NCBI GenBank assembly: GCA_022820545.1
Contig: JAJEFG010000071.1
Location: 1-64,000 of the forward strand
Length of the DNA stretch: 64,000 nucleotides
Reading direction: 5' to 3'
Source of the DNA: Acidobacteriota bacterium
GTDB taxonomy: Bacteria > Acidobacteriota > Vicinamibacteria > Marinacidobacterales > Marinacidobacteraceae
Shown piece by piece: positions 1-8,607 of the stretch. Position 1 is the stretch's first letter. Each line of letters starts with the position of its first letter. Below the pieces are notes generated by a model that worked only from the letters and a program-made list of their open reading frames with translations, had not been told where the DNA came from and ran no database searches. The position numbers and the translations under genes were made by a program.

Positions 1-133
1 CGCCGAGCGCAGCGAGGCGAAACCGCACAACCCCAATGAGCGGCCCGCCAGCTCTCACGTTTCCGCGGCGCGGCGCCATCAACGCGGGTTTCGCGCTCCC
101 GCGCGATGCCGGCCAGAGGCCGGCGCTCCGAGG
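1..133. repeat. direct repeat, copy 1 (cut by window edge)
   Basis: Positions 1-133 recur at 328-460 with an offset of 327 and only a few mismatches. The unit ends in a palindrome (GCCGGCC-AGA-GGCCGGC) followed by GCTCCGAGG, the signature of the hairpin family found elsewhere in the window. No gene is credible here; reading frames across it only give low-complexity Arg/Ala/Pro text. Confidence 0.85.
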
Positions 134-327
134 CGGCGCCATCACGGCGGTTGGCCGACCCGCGGGACAGCTACCGCCGGAAGTACCAGACCGGCACCGC
201 GGCGCTCCGCGCCGCGCACGTCGCAACCACACGCAAGAGGGGCGCAAAAGGGTGGCCCCCGTCTCGACGTGGAGCTCAGGAGCGGCGGTGGCACCCACGG
301 CTCGGAGCGCCGGCCTCTGGCCGGCAT
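134..327. repeat. hairpin repeats between the two direct repeats
   Basis: No gene seen. Near 189-221 is a copy of the hairpin element (CGCGGCGC-TCC-GCGCCGCG, then CACGTCGCAAC) that also occurs at 19793-19825. From about 304 the other hairpin type (GCCGGCC/GGCCGGC) is present in inverted orientation and runs into copy 2 of the direct repeat. Confidence 0.7.
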
Positions 328-460
328 CGCCGAGCGCAGCGAGGCGAAACCGCACAACTCCACTGAGCGGCCCGCCGGCTCTCACGTTTCCGCGGCGCGG
401 CGCAATCAGCGCGGGTTTCGCGCTCCCGCGCGATGCCGGCCGGAGGCCGGCGCTCCGAGG
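328..460. repeat. direct repeat, copy 2
   Basis: Second copy of the roughly 133-bp unit at 1-133. It stops 5 nt before the stop codon of mltG (466-468), so it sits immediately downstream of that gene, in the place where a transcript 3' end would be expected. Confidence 0.85.
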
Positions 461-465
461 TGCTA

Positions 466-1524
466 TTACCGCCGGAAGTACTCGACCTGCCATCTCCGCA
501 CGGCGCGGTTGTGCTCCCGGAGCGTGCGGTTGAACTCGTGGGTGCCGTCGTTCCGGGAGACGAAGTAGAGGAAGTCGGTCTCCGCCGGGAAGAGGACCGC
601 GTCGAGCGCGGCGATCCCGAATGAGGCGATGGGTCCGGGGGGGATGCCGCCCACCCGGTAGGTGTTGTAGGGCGAATCGATGTCGAGGTCCCGCCTCCGG
701 ATGTTGTTCCCGGTGTCTCCCGCCTGGCGCATCGCGAACAGGACCGTCGGATCGGACTGCAGCGGCATCCGGCGTTCGAGCCGGTTCCAGAACACCGAGG
801 CGATGACGGCGCGCTCGTCCGGGCTTCCCGTTTCCTTTTCCACGATCGAGGCCAGGGTGGCGATCTCGCGCAGCGAGCGGCCGAGTTCCTCCGCCCGGGC
901 GCGGCGCCGCTCGGTCCAGAGCGCCCGGAACTGTCCCACGAGCACCGCGGTCACCCGTTCCGGACCGGCCTCCGGCGGCAGCCGGTAGGTGCTCGGGAAG
1001 AGATACCCCTCGAGATCCCCGGCGTCGGGGTCCAGGTCGCCGATCAGGCGCTCCGCCGCCGCCGGGTCCGAGAAGACGGCGAGCAGTGCGTCCGCGGCCC
1101 CGGCGCCCTGCTCGGCGAGAAGGGCGGCGGTGGCTTCCCGGTCGAGTCCCTCGGGGACGGTGACCGGCAGGGTCGCCACCTCCCCGTCCACGATCCGGGC
1201 AATGATCTCGGCGGGAGTGAGGGCGCCTTCGAAGTGGTAGAGGCCGGCCTGCAGGCGGCTCCCCAACCTCTCCCGGGTGACTCCCCGCAGGAAGACCCGG
1301 CGGTCGGCCACGACGCCGGAGGCCTCGAGGCGGTTGGCGATCGTTTCCGCGGTCGAGCCCCGCCCTACCCGGAAGAGCACGGTTCCCCGATGCGCCGCGT
1401 ACGGGCGCTCCAGCGCCTCGTCAAGCGGTTTCAGATAGAAGATCCGGTAGCCCAGGAGCCCGAGGGCCGCGGCGGCCAGGCCACCGAGCAGGAGGAGTAC
1501 CAGCCACCGGCTCCGCCGGGACAT
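466..1524 (-). CDS. mltG: endolytic murein transglycosylase MltG (YceG family)
   Basis: 352-residue inner-membrane lytic transglycosylase that cleaves nascent glycan strands in the periplasm. One N-terminal transmembrane helix (about residues 8-27) anchors it, followed by the YceG fold. The family motif ASIVEKET lies at 225-232, with the catalytic Glu at 229 (E218 in E. coli MltG). The conserved SDPT and SPYNTY segments (about 257-290) are also present. ATG at 1524 is preceded by GGAGG with 8-nt spacing. It is the last gene of a minus-strand run after the GWxTD and S41-like genes, with a 31-nt gap. Length is normal. Confidence 0.95.
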   Translation of the reverse strand: MSRRSRWLVLLLLGGLAAAALGLLGYRIFYLKPLDEALERPYAAHRGTVLFRVGRGSTAETIANRLEASGVVADRRVFLRGVTRERLGSRLQAGLYHFEGALTPAEIIARIVDGEVATLPVTVPEGLDREATAALLAEQGAGAADALLAVFSDPAAAERLIGDLDPDAGDLEGYLFPSTYRLPPEAGPERVTAVLVGQFRALWTERRRARAEELGRSLREIATLASIVEKETGSPDERAVIASVFWNRLERRMPLQSDPTVLFAMRQAGDTGNNIRRRDLDIDSPYNTYRVGGIPPGPIASFGIAALDAVLFPAETDFLYFVSRNDGTHEFNRTLREHNRAVRRWQVEYFRR

Positions 1525-1555
1525 GGTTCCTGCCTCCGGATCGCGCTCCGACGGA

Positions 1556-2788
1556 TCAGCCGGGATCGTTAGCAGCCGTCCGGCGCCGTTTCAACGCCCG
1601 GGTCGCCAGGTCCAGCTCCGGATCGTCGTCGTCGAGTTCCGCAGGCTCGATCTCGAGGTCCGCGGGCCCCAGGCTGGGGGCCACCCCCACTCCCAGGATG
1701 TCCTCGCCGTCCGGCCCCCGGATATGGGCGGTGGAGAGCAGGATCGCGTCCCCCTCCGGCAGCTCGATCAGTTCCGGGCGCCCGGTGCGCCCGGCGGTGC
1801 GCCGCCCGACCACGTCCACGTTCTCGCGGGACTTGAGGACTGCAGCGAGCACTTCCCCGGGACACACCGTGCCGCGGTTGACCGCCACCGCCAGCGGTCC
1901 CTCGAAGAGCGGCTCACCGGCCGGCGCCGGGAGTGGCGTCGTGACTTCCTCACCGTCGGCGTCGCGCTGCACGAGCTGGGCTTCTTCACCCTCCGCGAAG
2001 ACGCCGGCGACTTTGGCGCCGGCCTCGCAACCGCCGCTGCCGCGGCTTCCGCGCAGGTCGAGAACGAGGCTGTCCGCGCCGCCGGCCTCGAGCGACTGGA
2101 TCGCCTCCGCCAACTGGGCAGCCGTTCCTTCGTGGAACCGCCGGATCCGCACCAGCCCGATCCCTTCTTCGAGCATGCGATGCTCCACGGAGGGATCGGC
2201 GAGCACGGTGCGCTCCAGCGTGACCGGGCGGGGCTCCGGGTCCGTGGCGCTGCGGAGCGACAGTTCCACCGAGGTGCCCGGCTCCCCGGCGAGCAGCAGC
2301 AGGGCGACGGGAATCCGCAGTTCGCGGGTGTTCCGGCCGTCGATCGCGGTGATCGCGACGCCTCGCTCGATCCCGGCCGCGGCCGCCGGCGAGCCCGGCA
2401 GCACGTCGTCCACGTGCAGGTAGTACCGTTTCTGCAGGCCGATCCCGACGCCGGCACGCAGCGACCCGCGGTTCCGGTAGCGGGCGAGTTCATCGGCGCT
2501 CAGGTAGGCGCTGTCGGCGTCGAGCGCCTCGAAGATGCCCCGCACGGCTCCGTCCATCAGGAACGCCGGGTCCACCGGCTCCAGATACTGGTCGCGGATG
2601 AGCATCAGGGCGCCGTTGAACACCTCGAGCGCCTGGTAGGTGGACTCCTGGGCAACCGTTCCGGCTGCCGGAGTGCTTCCGCCCGAAACGGGTACGGCCC
2701 CCGCGACCCCCAGGACGGCGACTGCCGCGGCGGCCACCAGGGTGCCGGGCCGGGCCGGCCGGTCCGGACGCCGGCCCGGGGATTCCAT
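1556..2788 (-). CDS. S41-family carboxyl-terminal protease homologue with altered active site
   Basis: 410 residues: hydrophobic N-terminal segment (about 17-35), an S41 N-terminal helical region, a PDZ domain (about 108-190) and an S41 core. In active CtpA/Prc enzymes a Ser lies in GSASASE and the catalytic Lys lies 25 residues later. Here the aligned segment is GTVCPGE, placing Cys309 at the Ser site, and Arg334 (in TAGRTG) replaces the Lys at the same 25-residue spacing. The fold is kept but the usual Ser-Lys dyad is gone. It may be an inactive scaffold or peptide-binding protein in the envelope; a Cys-based enzyme is possible but unproven. It lies 11 nt after the GWxTD gene. Confidence 0.85.
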   Translation of the reverse strand: MESPGRRPDRPARPGTLVAAAAVAVLGVAGAVPVSGGSTPAAGTVAQESTYQALEVFNGALMLIRDQYLEPVDPAFLMDGAVRGIFEALDADSAYLSADELARYRNRGSLRAGVGIGLQKRYYLHVDDVLPGSPAAAAGIERGVAITAIDGRNTRELRIPVALLLLAGEPGTSVELSLRSATDPEPRPVTLERTVLADPSVEHRMLEEGIGLVRIRRFHEGTAAQLAEAIQSLEAGGADSLVLDLRGSRGSGGCEAGAKVAGVFAEGEEAQLVQRDADGEEVTTPLPAPAGEPLFEGPLAVAVNRGTVCPGEVLAAVLKSRENVDVVGRRTAGRTGRPELIELPEGDAILLSTAHIRGPDGEDILGVGVAPSLGPADLEIEPAELDDDDPELDLATRALKRRRTAANDPG

Positions 2789-2799
2789 TGCGCGTGGGA

Positions 2800-4419
2800 T
2801 CAGGAGCCGGATACCTGGAACTCGACCGTCTCCGTCACCGACTGCCCGCTGCCCGCGTCCCGGACGGTGATCTCGGCGGTGTAGTCACCGGCTTCGAAGG
2901 GTTCCCGCCGGCCGTCCTGGAAGAGCCGCGCGAGGGGAACGTCCACGATCGCGATCGAGAGTTCCGCGGAGGCGAGGTTGAACGCCGTCGGGTTGTACCG
3001 GAGGTACTGCTCGCCGTCCTTCCTGAAGGTGATCTGCCACGACAGGTTCGGCTCGCCGCTCGCGTCGTACCCGTAAGCGTTGAACACGAGCCGCAGCGCG
3101 TCGCCCGGCGCGTACACGGTGGAGACCTTCGGGACGAAGTGGAATCCGCCCACCAGCAGCGCCCTGCCGGGCTCGGGAGTGAAGTCCTCGACGCGGGAGC
3201 CGTCGGAGAACCGCGCCACCGACGACAGCATGAACTCTCCGCTCCCGAAGTTGGGGCTCTCGATCTCCTTGGTGATCGTCCCGTGGGTCTGGGTGGCGGG
3301 GTCCAGGATTCCGGCGTAGATCGAATAGGCGCCGGGCGCCATCTGCATCGGCATCTCCAGGACGGTCGGGCCGCCCGCCGGCCCCTTCTGAATCTCCACC
3401 GTGCGCTCGTCGTAGCCGATCACGGTGCCGAGCCCATCCACCACGTTGTAGAACACCGAGACGGTGGCCCGGTCGCCATTCCAGGTGATGCTGTCGGTAT
3501 CGAGCTCGAAGACCGCGGCGACGTAGGTGTCGCCGACGTTCGAGCGGAAGAACGAGAAGGCCGCGTCCATGCCGATCCCGGTACCCGGCTCGCCGCCGGC
3601 CCGGAGCGCGTTCAGGATCGTCTTGCCGGGGCTGTTCGGGTCCAGCAGCGCCCGCGTTTCGGCCCCGAAGAGATCCTCCACGTCGGGGAGTTCGCCGTCG
3701 GCGTTCAGGGTGAAGTTGATCTGGCTGGGCCAGACGATCTGCCGCGCCCGCGCCCGCTCGATCGCGGCTTCGATCTCGTCGTTCCGGATGAGCCGCATTC
3801 CCAGGTTGGTGGTCCGGAATTCGAGTTCCATGCCGTCGGGAAGGCCGCGGTCCGGATTGGGGACGTAGGTGAACTTCATCCCGCCGCCCGGGCCGCCCAT
3901 GCCCATGCCGCCGCCGCCACCGCCGCCACCTCCGGCGCCGGGAGCTCCGCCGCCACCCGCGACCGGGTTCTCGCCGGTGGCGCCGGCCGGCGGACGCCCC
4001 CCGCCCCCGGAGGACATGCGGCCTCCGGTCTGCTCGCGGTTGTCCGGCGGTCCGAAGAGCAGCATCACGAGCGCCATGTCGGTGCGGGAGCCCCGCTGAC
4101 CCCGCCGGCCGAACTGGTCGTCGGCCTGCTCCCGCCAGTTGTTGAACTGGTCCTCGGCGCGGTCCGGATCGTGCGGATTCTGGCTGCGGCGCGCCCAGAA
4201 GTGCTCCCTGAACCTGTTGCGCTGGTTCCGCGGGAGGTTCTCGAACACCTGCCGTTCCTGCGCGGTCATGATCGGCTCGACCTCTTCCAGCCAGCGCCGG
4301 TCGCCGCGGCTCAGGCTGTCCTGGGCCAGTGCGGGGAGCGCGAGCGCGAACATCGCAACCGCCGCGACGCCCGCCATAACGAGAGAGAAGCGGGGGGTGA
4401 CCCGCGTTGGATCAGGCAT
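2800..4419 (-). CDS. GWxTD domain-containing secreted protein
   Basis: 539 residues with a signal peptide (hydrophobic 13-32, ALAQ cleavage region). The segment HFWARR (73-78), then GSRTD (110-114) and LLFGPPD (120-126) match the GWxTD family, here with the motif itself degenerate (GSRTD). Residues about 137-180 form a Gly-rich linker with runs of up to nine Gly. The C-terminal half is beta-rich and probably immunoglobulin-like. Start chosen at ATG 4419 because AGGAGG precedes it and the signal peptide follows; upstream in-frame starts lack both. The function of the family is not established; it is common in Acidobacteriota and Bacteroidetes-like genomes. Confidence 0.85.
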   Translation of the reverse strand: MPDPTRVTPRFSLVMAGVAAVAMFALALPALAQDSLSRGDRRWLEEVEPIMTAQERQVFENLPRNQRNRFREHFWARRSQNPHDPDRAEDQFNNWREQADDQFGRRGQRGSRTDMALVMLLFGPPDNREQTGGRMSSGGGGRPPAGATGENPVAGGGGAPGAGGGGGGGGGMGMGGPGGGMKFTYVPNPDRGLPDGMELEFRTTNLGMRLIRNDEIEAAIERARARQIVWPSQINFTLNADGELPDVEDLFGAETRALLDPNSPGKTILNALRAGGEPGTGIGMDAAFSFFRSNVGDTYVAAVFELDTDSITWNGDRATVSVFYNVVDGLGTVIGYDERTVEIQKGPAGGPTVLEMPMQMAPGAYSIYAGILDPATQTHGTITKEIESPNFGSGEFMLSSVARFSDGSRVEDFTPEPGRALLVGGFHFVPKVSTVYAPGDALRLVFNAYGYDASGEPNLSWQITFRKDGEQYLRYNPTAFNLASAELSIAIVDVPLARLFQDGRREPFEAGDYTAEITVRDAGSGQSVTETVEFQVSGS

Positions 4420-4544
4420 GAGGCCTCCTGAAGCTGGGCGGCCACGGGGCCGGGGCTCCACCCCGGACGCGACTCGCAAGCCCATGAAATTGACCTGAAA
4501 GAATACGTCCGCGGGGGGTTTGCCGCAAGCATCGGAGACCACGC

Positions 4545-4550
4545 TATACT
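4545..4550 (+). promoter_or_regulatory. TATACT -10-like box, 8 nt before start codon
   Basis: TATACT lies 8 nt before the ATG at 4559 of the transglutaminase/TPR lipoprotein gene. No Shine-Dalgarno sequence is present. This fits a leaderless transcript and supports ATG 4559 over the in-frame ATG at 4520. Confidence 0.5.
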
Positions 4551-4558
4551 CGATTTCG

Positions 4559-5794
4559 ATGTCGCCTTCAATACCCCGGTCGCCGCGCCGATTTCGCCCG
4601 CCCGTCGCCGGCTTTCTCCTCGCCGGGCTGGCGCTCTGGGCCCTGGGCTGCGGTACCGCCCCCAAGCGCACCTGGACCGTGGAAGAGATCCGCGCGGACC
4701 TGAACCACCGGATCACGCCGGACGTACTCGCCAGCGTCGAGATTCCCTTCGAGATCGACGACGAGATCCGCGCCCTCGCGTTCCGGGTCACCGAGAACCT
4801 CCGGACCGACAAGGAGAAGATGCGGGCCATCATCCGGGCGATCCGGCAGCACACCGGCGGGACGATTTCGTACGACTGGCTCTCCAACAAGACCGCGAAG
4901 AGCGTCTTCCGGGAAGGCCGCGGGAACTGTCTCGCCTACACGAACCTCTTCGTCGGGATGTCGCGGGCGGTGGGCGTCGAGGCGGTCTACGTGGACGTCA
5001 CCACGATCGAGAAGGTCACCAAGGAAGCCGAGGTCATCGTGAACAGCGGCCACATCACCGGCGGCATCAAGGACGGCCCCGACCTGATCTTCGTGGACTT
5101 CACCTCGAATCCGGAGCGCGAGTACGCGGGCGCCAAGATCATCGACGACTTCGAGGCCATTTCGAACTTCTACAACAACCAGGGCTTCCTCTACGGCTAC
5201 TTCGCCGAAGCGCTCGCCGACCAGGGGGGCTTCGACCCGCTGGCCCGGGAGATCGAGATGTACGAGCTGGCGCTCTCGATCCGGCCCAACTTCAATCGCG
5301 CCCGGAACAACCTGGGCGTCGCCTACAAGCGGCGCGGCCGGGTGAACGACGCGATCGAGCAGTACCAGTTGGCGCTCGACCTCGAACCCGACTTCACCGA
5401 GGCCCGCGCCAACCTCGCGAGCGCCTATTACTCCCAGGGAGAAACCGACCAGGCGATCGAGCAGTTCCGGCTCGCGGCGCGGAACGACGACGACGACGCC
5501 TACGTGGTCTATCACCTCGGAGTGCTGCACTACCACGAGGGCAAGTACCGGCAGGCGGCCGACTACTTCCGCCAGGCGATTTCGCGCAACCGGCAGATGG
5601 CGGACGCCCGGTTCTTCCTCGGCGAGGCGCTGCTGAAGCTCGGCGACGAGGACAGGGCGATGCGGGAATACGAGCGGGCGATCGAGATCGACCCGAACTT
5701 CATCTCCGCGCGCGCCAAGCTCGATCTCCTGCGGGATGCCCAGCGGGAGCGGTCGCGCGGCGGAGAATCGCCCGGCGACGCCCCGCGCCGTTGA
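4559..5794 (+). CDS. lipoprotein with transglutaminase-like and TPR domains
   Basis: About 411 residues from ATG 4559. A lipoprotein signal peptide ends in ALGC, so the protein is probably lipid-anchored in the envelope. Next comes a transglutaminase-like core: Cys in GRGNCLAYTNLF, His in NSGHITGG and Asp in FVDF give the Cys-His-Asp triad. The C-terminal half has about five TPR units (for example NNLGVAYKRRGRVNDAIEQY), then a basic tail. It likely acts as a cysteine peptidase or cross-linking enzyme presented on a TPR scaffold; the substrate is unknown. It diverges from the GWxTD gene across a 139-nt gap. Confidence 0.85.
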   Translation: MSPSIPRSPRRFRPPVAGFLLAGLALWALGCGTAPKRTWTVEEIRADLNHRITPDVLASVEIPFEIDDEIRALAFRVTENLRTDKEKMRAIIRAIRQHTGGTISYDWLSNKTAKSVFREGRGNCLAYTNLFVGMSRAVGVEAVYVDVTTIEKVTKEAEVIVNSGHITGGIKDGPDLIFVDFTSNPEREYAGAKIIDDFEAISNFYNNQGFLYGYFAEALADQGGFDPLAREIEMYELALSIRPNFNRARNNLGVAYKRRGRVNDAIEQYQLALDLEPDFTEARANLASAYYSQGETDQAIEQFRLAARNDDDDAYVVYHLGVLHYHEGKYRQAADYFRQAISRNRQMADARFFLGEALLKLGDEDRAMREYERAIEIDPNFISARAKLDLLRDAQRERSRGGESPGDAPRR

Positions 5795-5823
5795 CGACTC
5801 GGGAGTCCTGACCAACTTTCTCC

Positions 5824-7536
5824 TTGCGGGTAGAAGGGGAAACCGCGGGCCTCAAGTCCCGCGACCGGAAGGTACTGGAGCGCCTCGGCCAGCGGCGGTT
5901 GCCTCCGGCCGCGCTCCTCACCCAGGAGTTCGCCCGGCAGCTCGCGGGCATTTCCCACACGATCCGGCGGCAGGTGGGGGCGCTCGTGGACCGGCGCGGG
6001 ACCATCACCTGGGTCGGGGTGGGAGACGCTCACCGCATCGAACTGCCCGACCTGAAGCGCCAGCGGGTGGCGGGGCGGCGGCTGCGCGGGCTGCGGTTCG
6101 TCCACACCCACCTCGCCGACGAACCGCTGACCCGCGACGACCTGGCCGACCTCGTTCTTCTCCGGCTCGATCTGATGGCGGCCCTGACGGTGCGGGAGGA
6201 CGGTCTTCCCGGAGTCGTGCACGCCGCTCACCTGAGGCCGCCCGGCCGCCCCAATCACGAAGGGTCTGACGAGGAGACGCCCTGGGAACTGCTGCCGCCG
6301 GTTCCTCCGAGTCAGCTCGATCTCGACTGCACGGAGCTCCTCGCGGACCTGGAGCGAACGTTCGCCCGATTCGCTCCGGAGCGCCCGGGCCGGAGGTATT
6401 CGGGACGCGCGATTCTGGTCGGGGTGGGAGAGAAGGCGCTGCCGCTCGGGGACGTGATGGAAGAACTGGCGGAACTGGCGCGGGACGCGGGTCTCGAGGT
6501 GGTGGATTCGCTCGTGCAGCGCCGGGCCCGCCTCGATCCCCGCACGCTGGTCGGCCGCGGAAAACTGGAGGCGCTGGTGATCCGGGCGCTCGACCGCGGG
6601 GCCGACCTGATCCTGTTCGCGTGCGACCTGAGCCCCTCCCAGGCGCGGAACATCTCGCAGGCCACCGATCTCAAGGTCCTCGACCGCACCCAGTTGATCC
6701 TCGACATCTTCGCCCGCCGGGCCACGAGCCGGGAGGGGAAGCTGCAGGTCGAGCTCGCCCAGTTGCGCTACCGGTTGCCGCGGCTCGTCCAGCGGGACAC
6801 GTCGCTCTCGCGGCTCGGCGGCGGGATCGGGGGCCGGGGACCCGGAGAGACGCGCCTTGAAGTGGACCGCCGGCGGGTGCGCGAGCGCATCGCCCGGCTG
6901 CAGCGCGACCTGGCCCGGGTCGCGGTGAAGCGCGACGTGCGCCGGAAGCGCCGCGAGGTGCGTGGTCTTCCCGTGGTCTCCCTCGTCGGTTACACGAACG
7001 CCGGCAAGTCCACGCTGCTCAACCGGTTGACCCGCAGCGAAGTCGCCGCGGGCGACCGCATGTTCGAAACCCTCGATCCGACGAACCGCCGGCTTCGGGT
7101 GCCGGTCGAGCGCGAGGTGCTGCTCGCGGACACCGTCGGTTTCATCCACGATCTCCCCGAGGACCTCATCGAGGCGTTTCGCGGCACCCTCGAGGAAATC
7201 TCGGCGGCGTCGCTGCTGCTCCAGGTGGTGGATGCCTCGAGTCCCCGCCTCGACTCAAGAGCCGCCGCCGTGGAAGGCCTGCTCGCCGAACTCGGGTTCC
7301 TGGAGATTCCCCGCGTCGTCCTGCTCAACAAGGTGGACCGGCTCGACGCGGCGGCCCGGGCCGCGCTGCCGCAGCGCCTGGCCGGCGCGGAGACGTGGCA
7401 CGTTTCCGGAATCACCGGCGAAGGACTCGAGGACCTGGTGGGCGGGATCGCCCGGCTCATTCCCGTCAAACCGGTGGGTGTTGCTCCCGGGTTTCCCGCG
7501 CCGACTCGCCCGGAGCGGAATCTGTCGCTTCGCTGA
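5824..7536 (+). CDS. hflX: ribosome-associated GTPase HflX (long form)
   Basis: 570 residues from a TTG start. The N-terminal part (about 1-180) resembles the extra domain of long HflX proteins, followed by the HflX nucleotide-binding domain, a coiled helical linker and the GTPase domain. The P-loop GYTNAGKST begins at residue 389, DTVGFI is the switch II/G3 motif and NKVD the G4 motif. The GGRGPGETRLE linker is typical. HflX binds the 50S subunit and splits stalled ribosomes. Its last 71 nt overlap the convergent rsgA, so two ribosome GTPases meet tail to tail. No Shine-Dalgarno sequence was found for the start. Confidence 0.93.
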   Translation: MRVEGETAGLKSRDRKVLERLGQRRLPPAALLTQEFARQLAGISHTIRRQVGALVDRRGTITWVGVGDAHRIELPDLKRQRVAGRRLRGLRFVHTHLADEPLTRDDLADLVLLRLDLMAALTVREDGLPGVVHAAHLRPPGRPNHEGSDEETPWELLPPVPPSQLDLDCTELLADLERTFARFAPERPGRRYSGRAILVGVGEKALPLGDVMEELAELARDAGLEVVDSLVQRRARLDPRTLVGRGKLEALVIRALDRGADLILFACDLSPSQARNISQATDLKVLDRTQLILDIFARRATSREGKLQVELAQLRYRLPRLVQRDTSLSRLGGGIGGRGPGETRLEVDRRRVRERIARLQRDLARVAVKRDVRRKRREVRGLPVVSLVGYTNAGKSTLLNRLTRSEVAAGDRMFETLDPTNRRLRVPVEREVLLADTVGFIHDLPEDLIEAFRGTLEEISAASLLLQVVDASSPRLDSRAAAVEGLLAELGFLEIPRVVLLNKVDRLDAAARAALPQRLAGAETWHVSGITGEGLEDLVGGIARLIPVKPVGVAPGFPAPTRPERNLSLR

Positions 7537-8503
7537 GACCGGCGGCCTCGCCGGCGAGGCGGTTCAGCGTCTCGTAGCGGGCCGGGTCCGCCCTCCCGGC
7601 GGCCACCGCCGCCCGGACCGCGCAATCGGGTTCGGTGCGGTGGGAACAGTCGGGGAAGCGGCAGTCCTCGGCGTATGCGGCCAGGTCGGGATGGGCGGCG
7701 CGGATGCGGGCTTCGGTCAGCCCGTCGAGGCCCAGCGCCCGGATTCCCGGCGTGTCCACGATCTCGCCGCCGCCGGGGAGCCGGATGAGTTCCGCGGCAG
7801 TGGTCGTGTGGCGGCCCCGGCCCCGGCGATCGAGCCCGCCGCTCCGCCGTCCGGGTACGCCGAGAGCGGCGAGCAGTTCGGTCTTCCCGACTCCCGAATG
7901 GCCGAAGAGCACGGCGCGGCCCCCCGCCACGCTGGCCCGGAACGCGTCGAGGCCCGCTCCGCTGCGCGTGCTCGTGCGGTGCACTTCCAGCTCCAGGGCG
8001 CGATAGGGCGCGAGGTTGCGATCGAGGTCCGCGAGGTCGCTGCCCGTCGCGAGGTCGAGCTTGTTGAAGACCAGGACCGGTGTCACGCCGGCGTCGTAAG
8101 CGACCACCAGCGAGCGGTCGAGGAAACCGGTCCGGTACGGCGGTTCCGCGAAGGCCGAGACGATGTAGCAGCGGTCCAGGTTCGCGGCGAAGACGCGCAT
8201 CTCCCGCCGCTCCGGCGGACCGACCGCCCGGCGCAGCGCGTTCTTGCGGGGAAGCACCGCGGTGATGCGCCCGCCGGGTTTACCGGGCCGGGAAGGCTGC
8301 CGTCCGCCCGGCTCGATCTCCTCGACGAGAACCTCGTCTCCCACGACCGCGGCGGTTCCCGGAGGCCGCCGCTCCCGCGATCCGAAGAGCCGGCCGCCGA
8401 GGGCGCAGCGGAACAGGGACTCCGGCTCCCCGCGTGGGCCGGGAGGGATCAGGACGGTCGCTACCTTCCGGCCGATCCGCACCACGGTCCCGGACCGGCT
8501 CAT
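7466..8503 (-). CDS. rsgA: ribosome small subunit GTPase RsgA
   Basis: 345 residues. Order of parts: OB-fold, circularly permuted GTPase domain with G4 (FNKLD) before G1 (GHSGVGKTE) and G3 (DTPG), then the C-terminal zinc motif (CRFPDCSH...C). RsgA matures 30S subunits and hydrolyses GTP on the ribosome. ATG 8503 is chosen over in-frame codons up to 8569 because homology begins there and a TAGCAT box lies 7 nt before it. The acidic C-terminal tail is encoded within the hflX overlap. Confidence 0.93.
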   Translation of the reverse strand: MSRSGTVVRIGRKVATVLIPPGPRGEPESLFRCALGGRLFGSRERRPPGTAAVVGDEVLVEEIEPGGRQPSRPGKPGGRITAVLPRKNALRRAVGPPERREMRVFAANLDRCYIVSAFAEPPYRTGFLDRSLVVAYDAGVTPVLVFNKLDLATGSDLADLDRNLAPYRALELEVHRTSTRSGAGLDAFRASVAGGRAVLFGHSGVGKTELLAALGVPGRRSGGLDRRGRGRHTTTAAELIRLPGGGEIVDTPGIRALGLDGLTEARIRAAHPDLAAYAEDCRFPDCSHRTEPDCAVRAAVAAGRADPARYETLNRLAGEAAGLSEATDSAPGESARETREQHPPV

Positions 8504-8510
8504 CGGCCGG

Positions 8511-8516
8511 ATGCTA
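8511..8516 (-). promoter_or_regulatory. TAGCAT -10-like box before rsgA
   Basis: Read on the minus strand, TAGCAT is separated by 7 nt from the rsgA ATG. No Shine-Dalgarno sequence lies between. A leaderless start is inferred. Confidence 0.45.
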
Positions 8517-8592
8517 GCGGGCGGGGACAGGGGAGACGCGGACGCCGAAATCGGGCGCCACCGGGCCAACCGGCCGGCAGGTCTTCCCGTGC

Positions 8593-8598
8593 TACCTT
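8593..8598 (+). promoter_or_regulatory. TACCTT -10-like box
   Basis: TACCTT stands 9 nt before the GTG at 8608. It favours that start for the secreted protein over the internal ATG at 8647. Confidence 0.35.
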
Positions 8599-8607
8599 TC
8601 TGGAACA

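Noticed and set aside
36-568. Overlapping open frames in the first 570 bases
   Set aside because: They read through hairpin repeats and produce Arg/Ala/Pro/Gly strings that recur wherever the repeat occurs; not genes.
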